DNA from: an uncultured Bacteroidales bacterium
GTDB taxonomy: Bacteria; Bacteroidota; Bacteroidia; Bacteroidales; Bacteroidaceae
Direction: 5' to 3'
DNA length: 63,630 nt
Assembly: GCA_902775375.1 (NCBI GenBank)
Contig: CACYLU010000013.1
Location: forward strand, 1 to 63,630
In this document: positions 37,643 to 47,428 of the stretch, one piece after another
How the letters are laid out: the number at the start of each line of letters is the position of its first letter
How positions within the stretch are numbered: the first letter of the stretch is position 1
Translations under genes and position numbers: made by a program
The notes under the pieces: generated by a model
Told to the model about the DNA's origin: nothing
What the model saw: only the letters and a program-made list of their open reading frames with translations
Databases searched by the model: none

Positions 37643-39023
37643 ATTCCTTGATTACTTCCGTGTAGCGATAGTATCGCTGCATAATGTCGCGCACGAAGTT
37701 ATAGGTTTCTATACCTCTGAAATAGCCATGCTTACACACAGGGTCAGTATAGTATTCTTCATTGCTCTTGAGTAGGATGTATTTTTCTACGTTCTCGTCC
37801 CACACAAATTTGTTGGCACCATATTTCTCTGCCAACGCCATAGCATCGATAATGTGGCCAGTTCCTGAATTATAGGCTGCTAAGATGAATTTAATGCGCT
37901 CAGGTTCAGGTATAGACCTGAAACTACCTGCAGTCAGACCGATGTATTTAACTGCTCCCTTTACGCTCTCTTCAGGATTTTGCTCCATGCCTTCGGGCAC
38001 CCCCATCGCTTTGGCGGTACGAGGCATCAGCTGCATCAGTCCTTTTGCCCCTGCCCATGAAACAGCCGTAGTGTCGAAGTTGGATTCATTATAGGCAAGT
38101 GATGCTAACAGGCGCCAGTCCCAGCCAATCTCCTTGGCATACTTGCGGAACAAATTATCGTATGGTGAAATCTTACCTTCCTTGGCCGACATGATGGGGA
38201 AGAATACCTTGCTCTTGCTCAACTCAAAATAACGTTTCATACTGGCGGTATAGTTAGGTGAGGTCACATTCTCATCATGCCAACGGTTCACCACCTCAGC
38301 CAGTTGCACACATTCTTTCCTAACAGCCCACGAAGCTCGTTGATCGTGTCCAACGGCCATATTTACATCCAGATTAGGGTAATAGGTTTGGTTCAATTTT
38401 GCCAAGTCATTGTTGGCCACCGTATATTCAATCTTGCCTTGAGCTACTTGCGTAATGAGGTCTTCCAGCGAAAGACTGTCGTCCTCAACGTTGTGGATGA
38501 TGATGCCTCCACCCACCTCTTCGTTCAGGTTGTTCATGCGTTGTAGAAATCGTCCAGGCTTCACATACACCTCTTTGCCAATCAGTTCGGTCACATCTTT
38601 CAGAGGAGCCGGGCGCCATCTGTTGCGTTGCACAAGCACTTGGTGGGTAATAGTCTCTTCGCCGCAATATACCAAGCTGTCTTTCCAAACTGCAGAGTAG
38701 GGCAGTGGAAAAGCAATCAGGTCACCCTTGCCTTGCAGCAGCATACTCCTCATTTCGTCAATATTGTTGGCTACAAGCACCTCCAGTTTCAAATCCAGGT
38801 ATTCTGCAAACTGACTCGCCAGTTCATATTGGAAACCCATCTCCTGACCACGATATTGGAAGTAGCTGGTAGAGCCATAAAGAGTAATCACTCTCAGTAC
38901 CCCACTGTCTAGTATCTGCTCCAAGTCATATTTGGGAGCAGTCTCCTTTTGCTGGAAGTTACAACCGAAGGCTATACCCAGCAACAGCATGCCCAACAAT
39001 ATGTACAGTGACTTAACCTTCAA
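37641..39023 (-). CDS. mltF: Membrane-bound lytic murein transglycosylase F
   Basis: 460 residues. Lipobox AFGC; residues about 35-265 form a periplasmic solute-binding-protein-like (SBP_bac_3) regulatory domain; residues about 285-430 an SLT domain with the catalytic Glu in AYNESNFDTTAVS and GLMQLMPRTA. This is the MltF order. Cuts peptidoglycan glycan strands. Start overlaps the udk stop by 4 nt. Confidence 0.92.
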   Translation of the reverse strand: MKVKSLYILLGMLLLGIAFGCNFQQKETAPKYDLEQILDSGVLRVITLYGSTSYFQYRGQEMGFQYELASQFAEYLDLKLEVLVANNIDEMRSMLLQGKGDLIAFPLPYSAVWKDSLVYCGEETITHQVLVQRNRWRPAPLKDVTELIGKEVYVKPGRFLQRMNNLNEEVGGGIIIHNVEDDSLSLEDLITQVAQGKIEYTVANNDLAKLNQTYYPNLDVNMAVGHDQRASWAVRKECVQLAEVVNRWHDENVTSPNYTASMKRYFELSKSKVFFPIMSAKEGKISPYDNLFRKYAKEIGWDWRLLASLAYNESNFDTTAVSWAGAKGLMQLMPRTAKAMGVPEGMEQNPEESVKGAVKYIGLTAGSFRSIPEPERIKFILAAYNSGTGHIIDAMALAEKYGANKFVWDENVEKYILLKSNEEYYTDPVCKHGYFRGIETYNFVRDIMQRYYRYTEVIKE

Positions 39024-39631
39024 TCTTTAACATGTTTCTTGACATACATTGTCAATATCTTGATGGCCACCTTATTATGCCCACCTTGCGGCACAATCAA
39101 GTCAGCATAGCGCTTGGTCGGCTCAATAAACTGTTCATGCATAGGTTTGAGCACTCTTGTGTAGCGCTCCATCACAGCCTGATAGGTTCTTCCTCTCGAC
39201 ACCACATCACGCTCAATGTTGCGGATCAGTCGCTCATCAGGATCGGCTTCCACAAAAATCTTCAGGTCCATCATATCGCGGATATCCTTGTCGTACAACG
39301 ACATGATGCCCTCAAAGATAATCACGTTCTTAGGCTCAATATGTATCGTTTCAGGCTGGCGCGTACAAGTAAGATAGTCGTAAATAGGTTGTTCAATGCT
39401 CTTGCCCTCCTTCAGCATAGCTATATGCGAGCGCAGTAAATCCCAGTCGAAAGCGTTAGGATGGTCAAAATTGATCTGCTGTCGTTTCTCGGGTGGCACA
39501 TGACTACTGTCTTTATAATAAGAATCCAAGGGCAGTAGCACTACCTCGTCCTTGTCCAGCTTCTCCATGATTCTTTTTACGACGGTGGTCTTACCAGAAC
39601 CTGTCCCACCTGCAATACCAATAATTAACAT
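39020..39631 (-). CDS. udk: Uridine kinase
   Basis: 203 residues; phosphorylates uridine and cytidine for pyrimidine salvage. P-loop GGTGSGKT at 8-15, LDSYYKDSSHVPPEKR, NFDHPNAFDWDLL and VIFEGIMSLYD are typical. Coupled to mltF by a 4-nt overlap. Confidence 0.95.
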   Translation of the reverse strand: MLIIGIAGGTGSGKTTVVKRIMEKLDKDEVVLLPLDSYYKDSSHVPPEKRQQINFDHPNAFDWDLLRSHIAMLKEGKSIEQPIYDYLTCTRQPETIHIEPKNVIIFEGIMSLYDKDIRDMMDLKIFVEADPDERLIRNIERDVVSRGRTYQAVMERYTRVLKPMHEQFIEPTKRYADLIVPQGGHNKVAIKILTMYVKKHVKD

Positions 39632-39662
39632 TTCCTTAATACTGTATGTGATAAAAAAAAGT

Positions 39663-39670
39663 TATCTTTG
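39663..39670 (+). promoter_or_regulatory. Probable -7 box of the Dabb gene
   Basis: TATCTTTG at 39663-39670, 36 nt before the ATG at 39707. Confidence 0.5.
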
Positions 39671-39706
39671 TGGCAAATATAAATAAAAATAATTACAAAT
39701 CACATT

Positions 39707-40006
39707 ATGGTTAAGCACATTGTTCTTTTTAAGTTGAAAAATGAGGTGTCTGCAGAAGAAAAGCAGGCAGTAGCTCTGAAATTCAAAGCAGCCATTGAAG
39801 CGTTGCCAGCTGTCATACCCTTTATCAAACATGTTGAAGTGGGCATTAACATCAATCCCGACGAACAATGGAACATTGCCCTCTATAGCGAGTTCAACAC
39901 TTTGGAAGAAGTAAAGGCCTATGCCACTCACCCTGCCCATGTAGCAGCAGCCAAGTTGTTGGCCGATGTGAAGGAAAGTCGTTCGTGTGTAGACTACGAG
40001 TCTTGA
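39707..40006 (+). CDS. Dabb-family (stress-responsive A/B barrel) protein
   Basis: 99 residues. MVKHIVLFKLKNEV at the start, VEVGINI, and TLEEVKAYATHPAHVAA in the last third are the Dabb ferredoxin-like fold signature. Usually a dimer; role unknown. The next gene starts 20 nt downstream. Confidence 0.88.
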   Translation: MVKHIVLFKLKNEVSAEEKQAVALKFKAAIEALPAVIPFIKHVEVGININPDEQWNIALYSEFNTLEEVKAYATHPAHVAAAKLLADVKESRSCVDYES

Positions 40007-40026
40007 AAATACAATTAAACAATTAT

Positions 40027-42045
40027 ATGAAGAAGTTACTGTCTATTATTGGGCTGCTGTTGGCTACCCTTTCCTTGCAGGCGCAGATTCTCGACCCTGT
40101 GAGTTTCAAAACCGAGTTCAATAAAGTGTCCGACGATGTGGCTGAAATCGTCTTTACCGCTAAGATAGATCCAGGTTGGCACATCTATTCAACCGATTTG
40201 GGTGATGGAGGCCCTATATCTGCCTCATTCAATATCGACAAGATAACAGGCGCCCATGTTGATGGTAAATTGCTTCCAGTAGGCAACGAGCAGGCTGTGT
40301 ATGACAAACTGTTCGGCATGGATGTTCGCTATTTTGAGAAAGAGGCCAAGTTTGTGCAGCGTATCCGTCTGGAGGGCGGAACTTATCGCATAGAAGGCTA
40401 TCTGGAGTATGCTGCTTGCAATGACCAGAATTGTTTGCCTCCCAGCGAGGAATCGTTTATGTTTACGGGTACTGCCGACATAGCAGCTGCTGAAGGTGAG
40501 GCTACTGAAGATGAGGCAGAAGACGAAGAAAAAGAAGAATCGTCGGCAGAGAATGAGGAAACTACCGAATCTTCTGTTGCCGATAGTCAATCGCCCACCA
40601 TTGGCGATCAATCCTCATGGTGGCAACCTGTCATCAGTGAACTCCGTGCTTTTGGCGAATCAGCAGGAACGGTTGATCGCTCTTGGTTATACATCTTTTT
40701 TACAGGATTCATAGGTGGTTTGCTGGCCTTGTTCACCCCTTGTGTATGGCCTATTATCCCAATGACCGTAAGTTTCTTCCTGAAGAGAAGTAAGGATAAG
40801 AAGAAAGGCATAGCTGACGCAATGACCTATGGTTTAGCCATTGTGGTGATCTATGTGGCTTTAGGTTTGCTGGTTACCTTGCTCTTTGGAGCCAGTGCCC
40901 TCAATGCCCTTTCTACCAACGCAATATTCAATATCTTCTTCTTCCTGATGCTGGTGGTGTTCGCCATTTCTTTCTTTGGCGCTTTCGAGATTACCCTGCC
41001 TTCATCATGGAGCAATGCTGTTGACAGTAAGGCCGAGAAGACCACAGGTTTGTTCAGCATCTTCCTCATGGCATTTACGCTGGCGTTGGTATCTTTCTCT
41101 TGCACTGGTCCTATCATAGGTTTCCTGTTGGTGGAGGTTTCTACTTCGGGCAGCATTGTGGCACCAGCCATCGGCATGTTGGGCTTCGCCATCGCCTTGG
41201 CGTTGCCTTTCACCCTGTTTGCCCTCTTCCCAGCTTGGCTCAAGCAGATGCCAAAGTCGGGTGGGTGGATGAATGTCATCAAGGTGTCGCTGGGCTTCAT
41301 CGAACTGGCTTTTGCATTGAAGTTTCTGTCTGTGGCCGACTTGGCTTACGGATGGCGCATCCTTGACCGCGAAACATTCCTGGCTTTGTGGATTGTACTC
41401 TTTGCCCTGCTGGGTGTCTATTTGTTGGGCAAGATCAAGTTCCCTCACGATGACGACGATACCCATGTCAGTGTGCCTCGCTTCTTCTTGGCTTTGGCGT
41501 CTTTGGCGTTTGCCGTATATATGGTGCCAGGCTTATGGGGTGCTCCGCTGAAGGCGGTGAGCGCTTTTGCTCCTCCTTTGTATACGCAAGATTTCAACCT
41601 ATATAAGAATGAAGTGCGTGCTCAGTTCGATGATTACGACTTGGGCATGGAATATGCCAAGAGGGTGGGCAAGCCCGTGATGCTCGACTTTACGGGCTAC
41701 GGATGTGTCAATTGCCGAAAGATGGAGTTGGCAGTATGGACTGATCCTACTGTAGGTGGCTTGATGAACGACGACTACGTGCTGATTACCCTTTATGTTG
41801 ACAACAAGACCAAGTTGTCTGAACCTATCAAGGTGGTGGAGAATGGCAAGGAACGTACCTTGCGTACATTGGGCGACAAGTGGAGTTATCTCCAGCGAGT
41901 GAAATTTGGCGCCAATGCCCAGCCATTCTACGTACTGATTGATAATGAGGGAAAACCGTTGAATAAGTCCTATGCCTACGATGAGGATGTTGCAAAATAT
42001 GTAGATTTCTTGCAAACAGGATTGAGGAATTATCAAAATAAATAG
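40027..42045 (+). CDS. dsbD: Thiol:disulfide interchange protein DsbD-like
   Basis: 672 residues from the ATG at 40027. Signal peptide; N-terminal DsbD-alpha-type domain (DPGWHIYSTDLGDGGP); a very acidic linker of about 40 residues (EDEAEDEEKEESSAENEE); a CcdA-type membrane core with a Cys-Pro (LLALFTPCVWPIIP) and CTGP cysteines; C-terminal thioredoxin domain with CVNC (DFTGYGCVNCRKME). It moves electrons from cytosolic thioredoxin to periplasmic thiols. Confidence 0.92.
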   Translation: MKKLLSIIGLLLATLSLQAQILDPVSFKTEFNKVSDDVAEIVFTAKIDPGWHIYSTDLGDGGPISASFNIDKITGAHVDGKLLPVGNEQAVYDKLFGMDVRYFEKEAKFVQRIRLEGGTYRIEGYLEYAACNDQNCLPPSEESFMFTGTADIAAAEGEATEDEAEDEEKEESSAENEETTESSVADSQSPTIGDQSSWWQPVISELRAFGESAGTVDRSWLYIFFTGFIGGLLALFTPCVWPIIPMTVSFFLKRSKDKKKGIADAMTYGLAIVVIYVALGLLVTLLFGASALNALSTNAIFNIFFFLMLVVFAISFFGAFEITLPSSWSNAVDSKAEKTTGLFSIFLMAFTLALVSFSCTGPIIGFLLVEVSTSGSIVAPAIGMLGFAIALALPFTLFALFPAWLKQMPKSGGWMNVIKVSLGFIELAFALKFLSVADLAYGWRILDRETFLALWIVLFALLGVYLLGKIKFPHDDDDTHVSVPRFFLALASLAFAVYMVPGLWGAPLKAVSAFAPPLYTQDFNLYKNEVRAQFDDYDLGMEYAKRVGKPVMLDFTGYGCVNCRKMELAVWTDPTVGGLMNDDYVLITLYVDNKTKLSEPIKVVENGKERTLRTLGDKWSYLQRVKFGANAQPFYVLIDNEGKPLNKSYAYDEDVAKYVDFLQTGLRNYQNK

Positions 42046-42046
42046 C

Positions 42047-42054
42047 TATCTTTG
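42047..42054 (+). promoter_or_regulatory. Probable -7 box of the PurF-like gene
   Basis: TATCTTTG at 42047-42054, directly after the dsbD stop codon and 49 nt before the ATG. Confidence 0.5.
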
Positions 42055-42103
42055 TGCTTTCAATTTCAGAAATTGAAGCTAAACAATATAATTTATTACA
42101 TTT

Positions 42104-43513
42104 ATGGGAGGTTTTTTTGGCACCATCGCTAAGCATCGCTGCACAGCTGACTTGTTCTACGGTACCGACTACAACTCACACCTCGGCACTCGAAGCGGAG
42201 GTTTGGTGACCTACAATCAGGAAGACGGCACTTTCGCTCGCTCCATCCACAAACTGGACAGTGATTATTTCCGAAGCAAATTCGAAGACGAATTAGGCAA
42301 ATTCAAAGGCAACTCAGGTATCGGAGTTATCAGCGATACCGATCCTCAACCCATCATATTCAACTCTCACTTAGGCAGGTTTGCCATTGTTACAGTGGCC
42401 AAGGTTTTCAATCTGCCTGAATTGGAGCAGGAGATACTTGACAGTAACCTGCATTTTGCCGAACTGAACTCAGGCATGACCAACCAGACGGAGCTGATTG
42501 CCTTGCTCATCATACAGGGTAAGACCTGGGTAGAGGGCATTGAATATATGTTCAGCAAGATCAAGGGTTCTTGTTCGCTGCTCATCCTGACAGAAGATGG
42601 TATTATTGCCGCTCGCGACAGGTTGGGTCGTACCCCAATCATCATTGGTAAGAAAGACGATGCTTTCGCTGTTTCCAGCGAGACCAGCAGTTTCCCGAAC
42701 CTCGACTATCATCGTGACCACTACATGGGTCCTGGCGAGATCGTTCGTGTTCGTGCCGATGGTTGGGAGCAGATGCGCAAACCCAACGAGGAACTTCAGA
42801 TTTGCTCTTTCTTGTGGATTTACTACGGTTTCCCCACCTCCAGCTACGAGGGCATTAACACTGAGTCGGTGCGCTTTAGCTTAGGTATGCAGATGGGCCA
42901 GCAAGACGATGCCGATGTTGATTGTGTTTGCGGTATTCCTTCATCAGGTGTGGGCATGGCGCTTGGTTATGCCGAGGGTAAAGGTGTGCCTTATCATCGT
43001 GCCATCTCGAAATACACTCCTACCTGGCCTCGCAGCTTTACCCCTGCCAATCAGGAGATGCGTAACCTGGTGGCTAAGATGAAGCTGATTCCTAACCGCA
43101 GTATGTTGCAAGACCGCAAGATGGTGTTCTGCGACGACTCTATCGTACGAGGCACCCAGTTGCACGACAATGTAAAGACATTCTATGAATATGGCGCCAA
43201 AGAGGTGCACATCCGCATCAGCTGTCCGCCACTCATCTACTCTTGCCCGTTTGTGGGCTACACAGCTTCCAAAGGTGATTTGGAGTTGCTTACTCGTCGC
43301 ATCATCAAGGATGTGGAGGGCGACCCTAATGCCAAGCTCGACAAGTATGCCACTGCCAATACCCCTGAGTATAACAAGATGGTAGAGATCATGCGACAGA
43401 AATTTGGACTCAATACCTTGAAGTTCAACACAGTGGATAATGTTGTGAAGGCCATTGGCTTGCCAAAGTGCAAGATTTGCACCCATTGCTTCGATGGCAG
43501 TAGCCATTTTTAA
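42104..43513 (+). CDS. PurF-like amidophosphoribosyltransferase homologue lacking the N-terminal Cys
   Basis: 469 residues, PurF fold throughout: N-terminal Ntn-type glutaminase region (residues 1-230, DRLGRTPIIIGKK, SSETSSFPNLD) and a PRTase domain with the PRPP loop VFCDDSIVRGTQL (Asp344-Asp345). PurF normally starts Met-Cys-Gly and uses Cys1 after Met removal to split glutamine; this protein starts MGGFFG with no cysteine in place. Glutamine-dependent activity is thus unlikely. A cysteine-rich end (CKICTHCFDG) remains. It may use ammonia, or have a regulatory or other PRPP-linked role. Confidence 0.85.
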   Translation: MGGFFGTIAKHRCTADLFYGTDYNSHLGTRSGGLVTYNQEDGTFARSIHKLDSDYFRSKFEDELGKFKGNSGIGVISDTDPQPIIFNSHLGRFAIVTVAKVFNLPELEQEILDSNLHFAELNSGMTNQTELIALLIIQGKTWVEGIEYMFSKIKGSCSLLILTEDGIIAARDRLGRTPIIIGKKDDAFAVSSETSSFPNLDYHRDHYMGPGEIVRVRADGWEQMRKPNEELQICSFLWIYYGFPTSSYEGINTESVRFSLGMQMGQQDDADVDCVCGIPSSGVGMALGYAEGKGVPYHRAISKYTPTWPRSFTPANQEMRNLVAKMKLIPNRSMLQDRKMVFCDDSIVRGTQLHDNVKTFYEYGAKEVHIRISCPPLIYSCPFVGYTASKGDLELLTRRIIKDVEGDPNAKLDKYATANTPEYNKMVEIMRQKFGLNTLKFNTVDNVVKAIGLPKCKICTHCFDGSSHF

Positions 43514-43558
43514 TTGATAATTGAATAATCTTCAATTTTCAATTCTCAATTTTCAATT
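43513..43558. repeat. TCAATTnT repeats and AT hairpin upstream of pepT
   Basis: ATTGATAATTGAA (43513-43525) can pair with TTCAATTTTCAAT (43531-43543), one mismatch. The right arm continues as tandem TCAATTTT/TCAATTCT units up to 43558, just before the pepT ATG. Confidence 0.65.
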
Positions 43559-43569
43559 ATAATAATACC

Positions 43570-44796
43570 ATGGAAAAACTGATTGACAGATTTTTGAAGT
43601 ATGTCAGCTTTGAAACGACCTCTGACGAGGAGTCTGGCGTAACGCCCTCTACTCCTGGGCAGATGGTGCTGGCCAAATATTTGAAAGAAGAATTAGAGAA
43701 CCTCGGCTTGCAAGAAGTATTTCTGGACGAAAACGGCTATCTGTATGCCACCTTGCCAGCCAATACCTCCAAGCAGGTGCCTGTGGTGGGCTTCATCGCT
43801 CACATGGATACTGCTCCTGATATGAGTGGCAAGAATGTAACCCCTCGCATCGTACAGAACTACGACGGTGGTGACATCGTGCTCAATGCAGCTGAAAATA
43901 TCGTGCTGAGCCCGTCACAGTTCCCAGAACTGAAAAACCATGTGGGCGAAGACCTCATTGTTACCGATGGCAACACCTTGCTGGGTGCGGACGATAAAGC
44001 AGGCATTGCCGAAATCATCTCTGGTGTGGAATACCTGATGCAGCATCCTGAAATCGAGCACGGAAAGATTCGCATTGCCTTCAATCCTGACGAAGAGATT
44101 GGCTTGGGTGCCCATAAGTTTGATGTGGAGCGCTTTGGTTGCGACTTCGCCTATACCTTCGATGGTGGTGAGGTAGGAGAGTTGGAGTTCGAGAACTTCA
44201 ACGCTGCAGCTGCCAAGCTTACCTTTACAGGTCGTAATGTGCATCCTGGCACTGCCAAGAACAAGATGATCAACTCCATCCGTGTGGCCAATCATTTCAT
44301 CAGCATGCTGCCTTCACACGAAACACCTGAGCATACCGAGGGTTACGAAGGTTTCTACCATATCATCGGCTTCAGTGGTAATGTAGAGCAGACAGTAGTC
44401 AACTACATCATTCGCGACCATAGCCGTGAGCGCTTCGAAAGTCGCAAGCGCGAGTTCCAGCACCTCACCAACAAGATCAATGCCGAATATGGCGAGGGTA
44501 CCCTCAAGCTCGAGTTGCGCGACCAGTATTACAACATGCGTGAGAAGATTGAGCCAGTGATGTATGTCATCGACATCGCCAAAGAGGCCATGCTGGCAGC
44601 TGGTGTAGAGCCAGTAGTGAAAGCCATTCGTGGTGGTACCGACGGAGCCCAGCTCTCATTCAAAGGCCTGCCTTGCCCCAACATCTTTGCTGGTGGCATG
44701 AACATGCACGGACGCTTCGAATATGTGCCCATCCCTAGCATGGAGAAAGCCATGAAGGTGGTGGTCAAGATAGCAGAATTAACAGCAAAAAGATAA
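43570..44796 (+). CDS. pepT: Peptidase T (tripeptidase)
   Basis: 408 residues, M20 zinc peptidase removing the N-terminal residue of tripeptides. [35 protein letters not shown] (catalytic Glu), [17 protein letters not shown], and [15 protein letters not shown] are PepT signatures. gcvT follows after 17 nt. Confidence 0.95.
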   Translation: MEKLIDRFLKYVSFETTSDEESGVTPSTPGQMVLAKYLKEELENLGLQEVFLDENGYLYATLPANTSKQVPVVGFIAHMDTAPDMSGKNVTPRIVQNYDGGDIVLNAAENIVLSPSQFPELKNHVGEDLIVTDGNTLLGADDKAGIAEIISGVEYLMQHPEIEHGKIRIAFNPDEEIGLGAHKFDVERFGCDFAYTFDGGEVGELEFENFNAAAAKLTFTGRNVHPGTAKNKMINSIRVANHFISMLPSHETPEHTEGYEGFYHIIGFSGNVEQTVVNYIIRDHSRERFESRKREFQHLTNKINAEYGEGTLKLELRDQYYNMREKIEPVMYVIDIAKEAMLAAGVEPVVKAIRGGTDGAQLSFKGLPCPNIFAGGMNMHGRFEYVPIPSMEKAMKVVVKIAELTAKR

Positions 44797-44813
44797 CCTA
44801 ATCATAAACTAAT

Positions 44814-45902
44814 ATGAAAAATACTCCATTCACCGAAAAACACATCGCACTAGGTGCAAAGATGCATGAGTTTGCAGGCTATAACATGCCTATCGAATAT
44901 CCTGGTGGCATCATTCAGGAGCACATGACCGTTGTCAATGGCGTGGGTGTGTTTGATGTTTCCCACATGGGTGAGTTCTGGGTTAAAGGCCCTAACGCAT
45001 TGCCTTTCCTGCAGCAGATTACCTCTAACAATGTTGCAGCACTGACCATTGGTCAGGCACAATACACTTGCTTCCCTAACGAGCAAGGCGGTATTGTTGA
45101 CGACCTGATTGTTTATTACTACGAACCCGAGAAATACCTCTTGGTGGTCAATGCAGCTAACATCGACAAAGATTGGAACTGGTGTGTCTCTCATAATCAA
45201 ATAGGTGCAGAGTTGCAGAACTCTTCCGACAATACGGCTCAGCTGGCCGTTCAAGGCCCTAAGGCATTGGCAACCCTGCAGAAGTTGACAGATATCGACC
45301 TCAGTGCCATTCCTTATTATCATTTCACGCACGGCGCATTTGCTGGTGCTAAAGATGTCATCATCTCCAACACAGGCTATACGGGTGCTGGTGGCTTCGA
45401 GATTTATTTCTATCCAGAAGATGCCGAGCAGATTTGGAATGCCGTGTTCGAGGCAGGCAAGGAGTTTGGCATTGCCCCCATCGGCTTGGGTGCCCGTGAT
45501 ACCCTCCGCTTAGAGATGGGCTTCTGTCTGTATGGCAACGACCTTGACGACACCACATCGCCTATCGAGGCAGGTTTGGGCTGGATCACCAAGTTTGTGG
45601 ATGGCAAGAACTTCACCAACCGTGCCGAGCTGGAGCGTCAGAAGAAAGAAGGCGTGAGCCGTAAGCTCGTAGGCTTTGAGATGATTGACCGAGGCATCCC
45701 ACGCGAGCACTATAAGTTGCTCAACACCGACGGCGAGGAGATAGGTGTTGTAACCAGTGGCACCATGTCACCCACACGCAAGATTGGCATTGGCTTGGGC
45801 TATGTAAAGCCTGAGTACAGCAAGACCGGTACCGATATCCTGATCGATATGCGTGGTCGTAAGCTCAAGGCTGTTGTTCAGAAGCCACCTTTCCGCAAGT
45901 AA
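44814..45902 (+). CDS. gcvT: Glycine cleavage system T protein (aminomethyltransferase)
   Basis: 362 residues; transfers the methylene group from lipoyl-H protein to tetrahydrofolate. [42 protein letters not shown] and [21 protein letters not shown] are the family motifs. The other gcv genes are not in the window. Confidence 0.95.
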   Translation: MKNTPFTEKHIALGAKMHEFAGYNMPIEYPGGIIQEHMTVVNGVGVFDVSHMGEFWVKGPNALPFLQQITSNNVAALTIGQAQYTCFPNEQGGIVDDLIVYYYEPEKYLLVVNAANIDKDWNWCVSHNQIGAELQNSSDNTAQLAVQGPKALATLQKLTDIDLSAIPYYHFTHGAFAGAKDVIISNTGYTGAGGFEIYFYPEDAEQIWNAVFEAGKEFGIAPIGLGARDTLRLEMGFCLYGNDLDDTTSPIEAGLGWITKFVDGKNFTNRAELERQKKEGVSRKLVGFEMIDRGIPREHYKLLNTDGEEIGVVTSGTMSPTRKIGIGLGYVKPEYSKTGTDILIDMRGRKLKAVVQKPPFRK

Positions 45903-45962
45903 AGTTTAGACCGTAAAAGACATTGCCCCGCAAAGGGTATGTGTTTTATAAATCAAAAAGTT

Positions 45963-45994
45963 AGCCCGATAAGATTTCTTGTCGGGCTTTTTTT
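45963..45994 (+). terminator. Terminator after gcvT
   Basis: AGCCCGA (45963-45969) pairs with TCGGGCT (45982-45988), followed by seven T. Confidence 0.85.
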
Positions 45995-46129
45995 GTTGCG
46001 ACCTGCCATTCCTCACGCGTTTATTGAAACATAATTTCTTTTATTGGCAAGAGTTTGCTTACCATTTTATCGCTATATCTAATGTTTTGCTCTTAGTGTA
46101 CACCATGTCATTAATAGATTTATAGTTTT

Positions 46130-46140
46130 GCAAGCCTTGC
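46130..46140. repeat. GCAAGCCTTGC palindrome, copy 1
   Basis: Near-palindromic 11-mer GCAAGCCTTGC, preceded by AGATTTATAGTTTT. Further copies lie at 48683, 49741 and 63391. Confidence 0.6.
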
Positions 46141-46152
46141 GGAGCCAAATTA

Positions 46153-46184
46153 TTTGGTGCTATTCTGTGCAAACCCTATTTTTG
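46153..46184 (+). promoter_or_regulatory. Promoter of the ftsZ-like gene
   Basis: TTTG at 46153-46156, 20-nt spacer, TATTTTTG at 46177-46184; ATG at 46202. A canonical promoter for a gene that has an internal stop. Confidence 0.75.
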
Positions 46185-46201
46185 CCTCAAAAAGTAAGAG
46201 T

Positions 46202-47425
46202 ATGGGAGATATAATACCATTTGAGTTTGTGACCGATAAGATGCAGAGCATCATCAAGGTTATTGGCGTTGGTGGAGGTGGATGCAATGCAGTGAACAAC
46301 ATGTATAAAGAAGGTGTGGAAGGCGTTTCCTTAGCTGTCTGCAACACCGATAGTTAGGCATTGGCAGGGTGCTCAGTGCCCATTAAGCTGATGCTGGGTG
46401 AAGGACTTGGAGCAGGGGGCAATCCCGAGATTGGAAAGTCTGAGGCAGAGAAGAACCTGGAAGATATCAGGAAACTGATGGGTGATGGAACCAAGATGGT
46501 GTTTATCACTGCCAGCATGGGTGGAGGCACAGGCACTGGTGCTGCTCCAGTGGTGGCTGGTGTGGCCAAAGAGATGGGCATCCTTACGGTGGGCGTAGTC
46601 ACCATACCTTTCCTGTTTGAGAAGAAGCAGAAGATAGTCAAAGCTTTGCGAGGCATCGATGAGTTGAGGAAGAATGTCGATGCCTTGCTCATCATCAACA
46701 ATGAGCGATTGAGTGATGTCTATGGCGACTCAGATATCTCAGTCAAAGAGTCGTTTAGCCGAGCCGACAATGTGTTGAAAGATGCCGTGAAAGGCATTGC
46801 CGAACTGATCACTGTCCATACTGAGGGCAATATCAACCTCGACTTCCGAGATGTGGAATCCACCATTCGCGATGGAGGAGGAGCCATCATGGCCATAGGC
46901 CGAGCCAGTGGCAAGAACAGGATTGCCAAAGCCATAGTCGATGCACTTGATTCCCCATTGATTCATGGCAACGATATAGGCAAAGCCAAACGCATATTGT
47001 TCAATATTTATGATAGCGACGAGCATCCCATTACGGTGCGTGAGATGCGAGAAATCAATGAATTTTTTGACGACTTGGATGCTGATATAGAGGTGATATG
47101 GGGCACCTCAACAGATTGCAGTTTGGGTGAAGATGTCAAGGTGACCATCCTCGCTTCAGGTATGGAAGTTGAACCCACCGACAATGACAATCAGCCCGTA
47201 GAGAGAGATGATGCCTATTATGTCAACCTCACCAAGAAACTTTATCGTCCCATCATGAGGACTGTTGAAGAACCAGTCAAAGAACCCGATTTCGTGGTAA
47301 ATGTAGCACCAGAGCCCGAGAAAGTAGAAGAACAACCAGCCACTACTTCTATAGAGCCCACCTTGAAAGAAAAACTGAAAACATGGTTAGTGCAGTTGGT
47401 GGAAGATGAGAGCTTTGAAAGATAG
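46202..47425 (+). pseudogene. ftsZ-like gene interrupted by an in-frame amber codon
   Basis: A 407-codon FtsZ-like frame starts [20 protein letters not shown]. Codon 52 is TAG (46355-46357), in the motif NTDxQAL where FtsZ has Gln; CAG to TAG is one substitution. The frame is otherwise open for 355 more codons with [15 protein letters not shown], the GTP signature GGGTGTGAAP, LLIINNERL, NLDFRDVESTIRDGG and VKVTILASG. FtsZ polymerises into the division ring. The gene stands alone outside any division cluster, so it is probably a second copy. Alternatives are suppression of the amber, restart at 46379 or later, or a sequencing error. TAG ends other genes here (leuA, cimA), so it is not reassigned. 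Confidence 0.85.
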
Positions 47426-47428
47426 GTC

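Noticed and set aside
46202-46357. TAG reassigned to an amino acid
   Set aside because: TAG ends several ordinary genes in the window (leuA, cimA).
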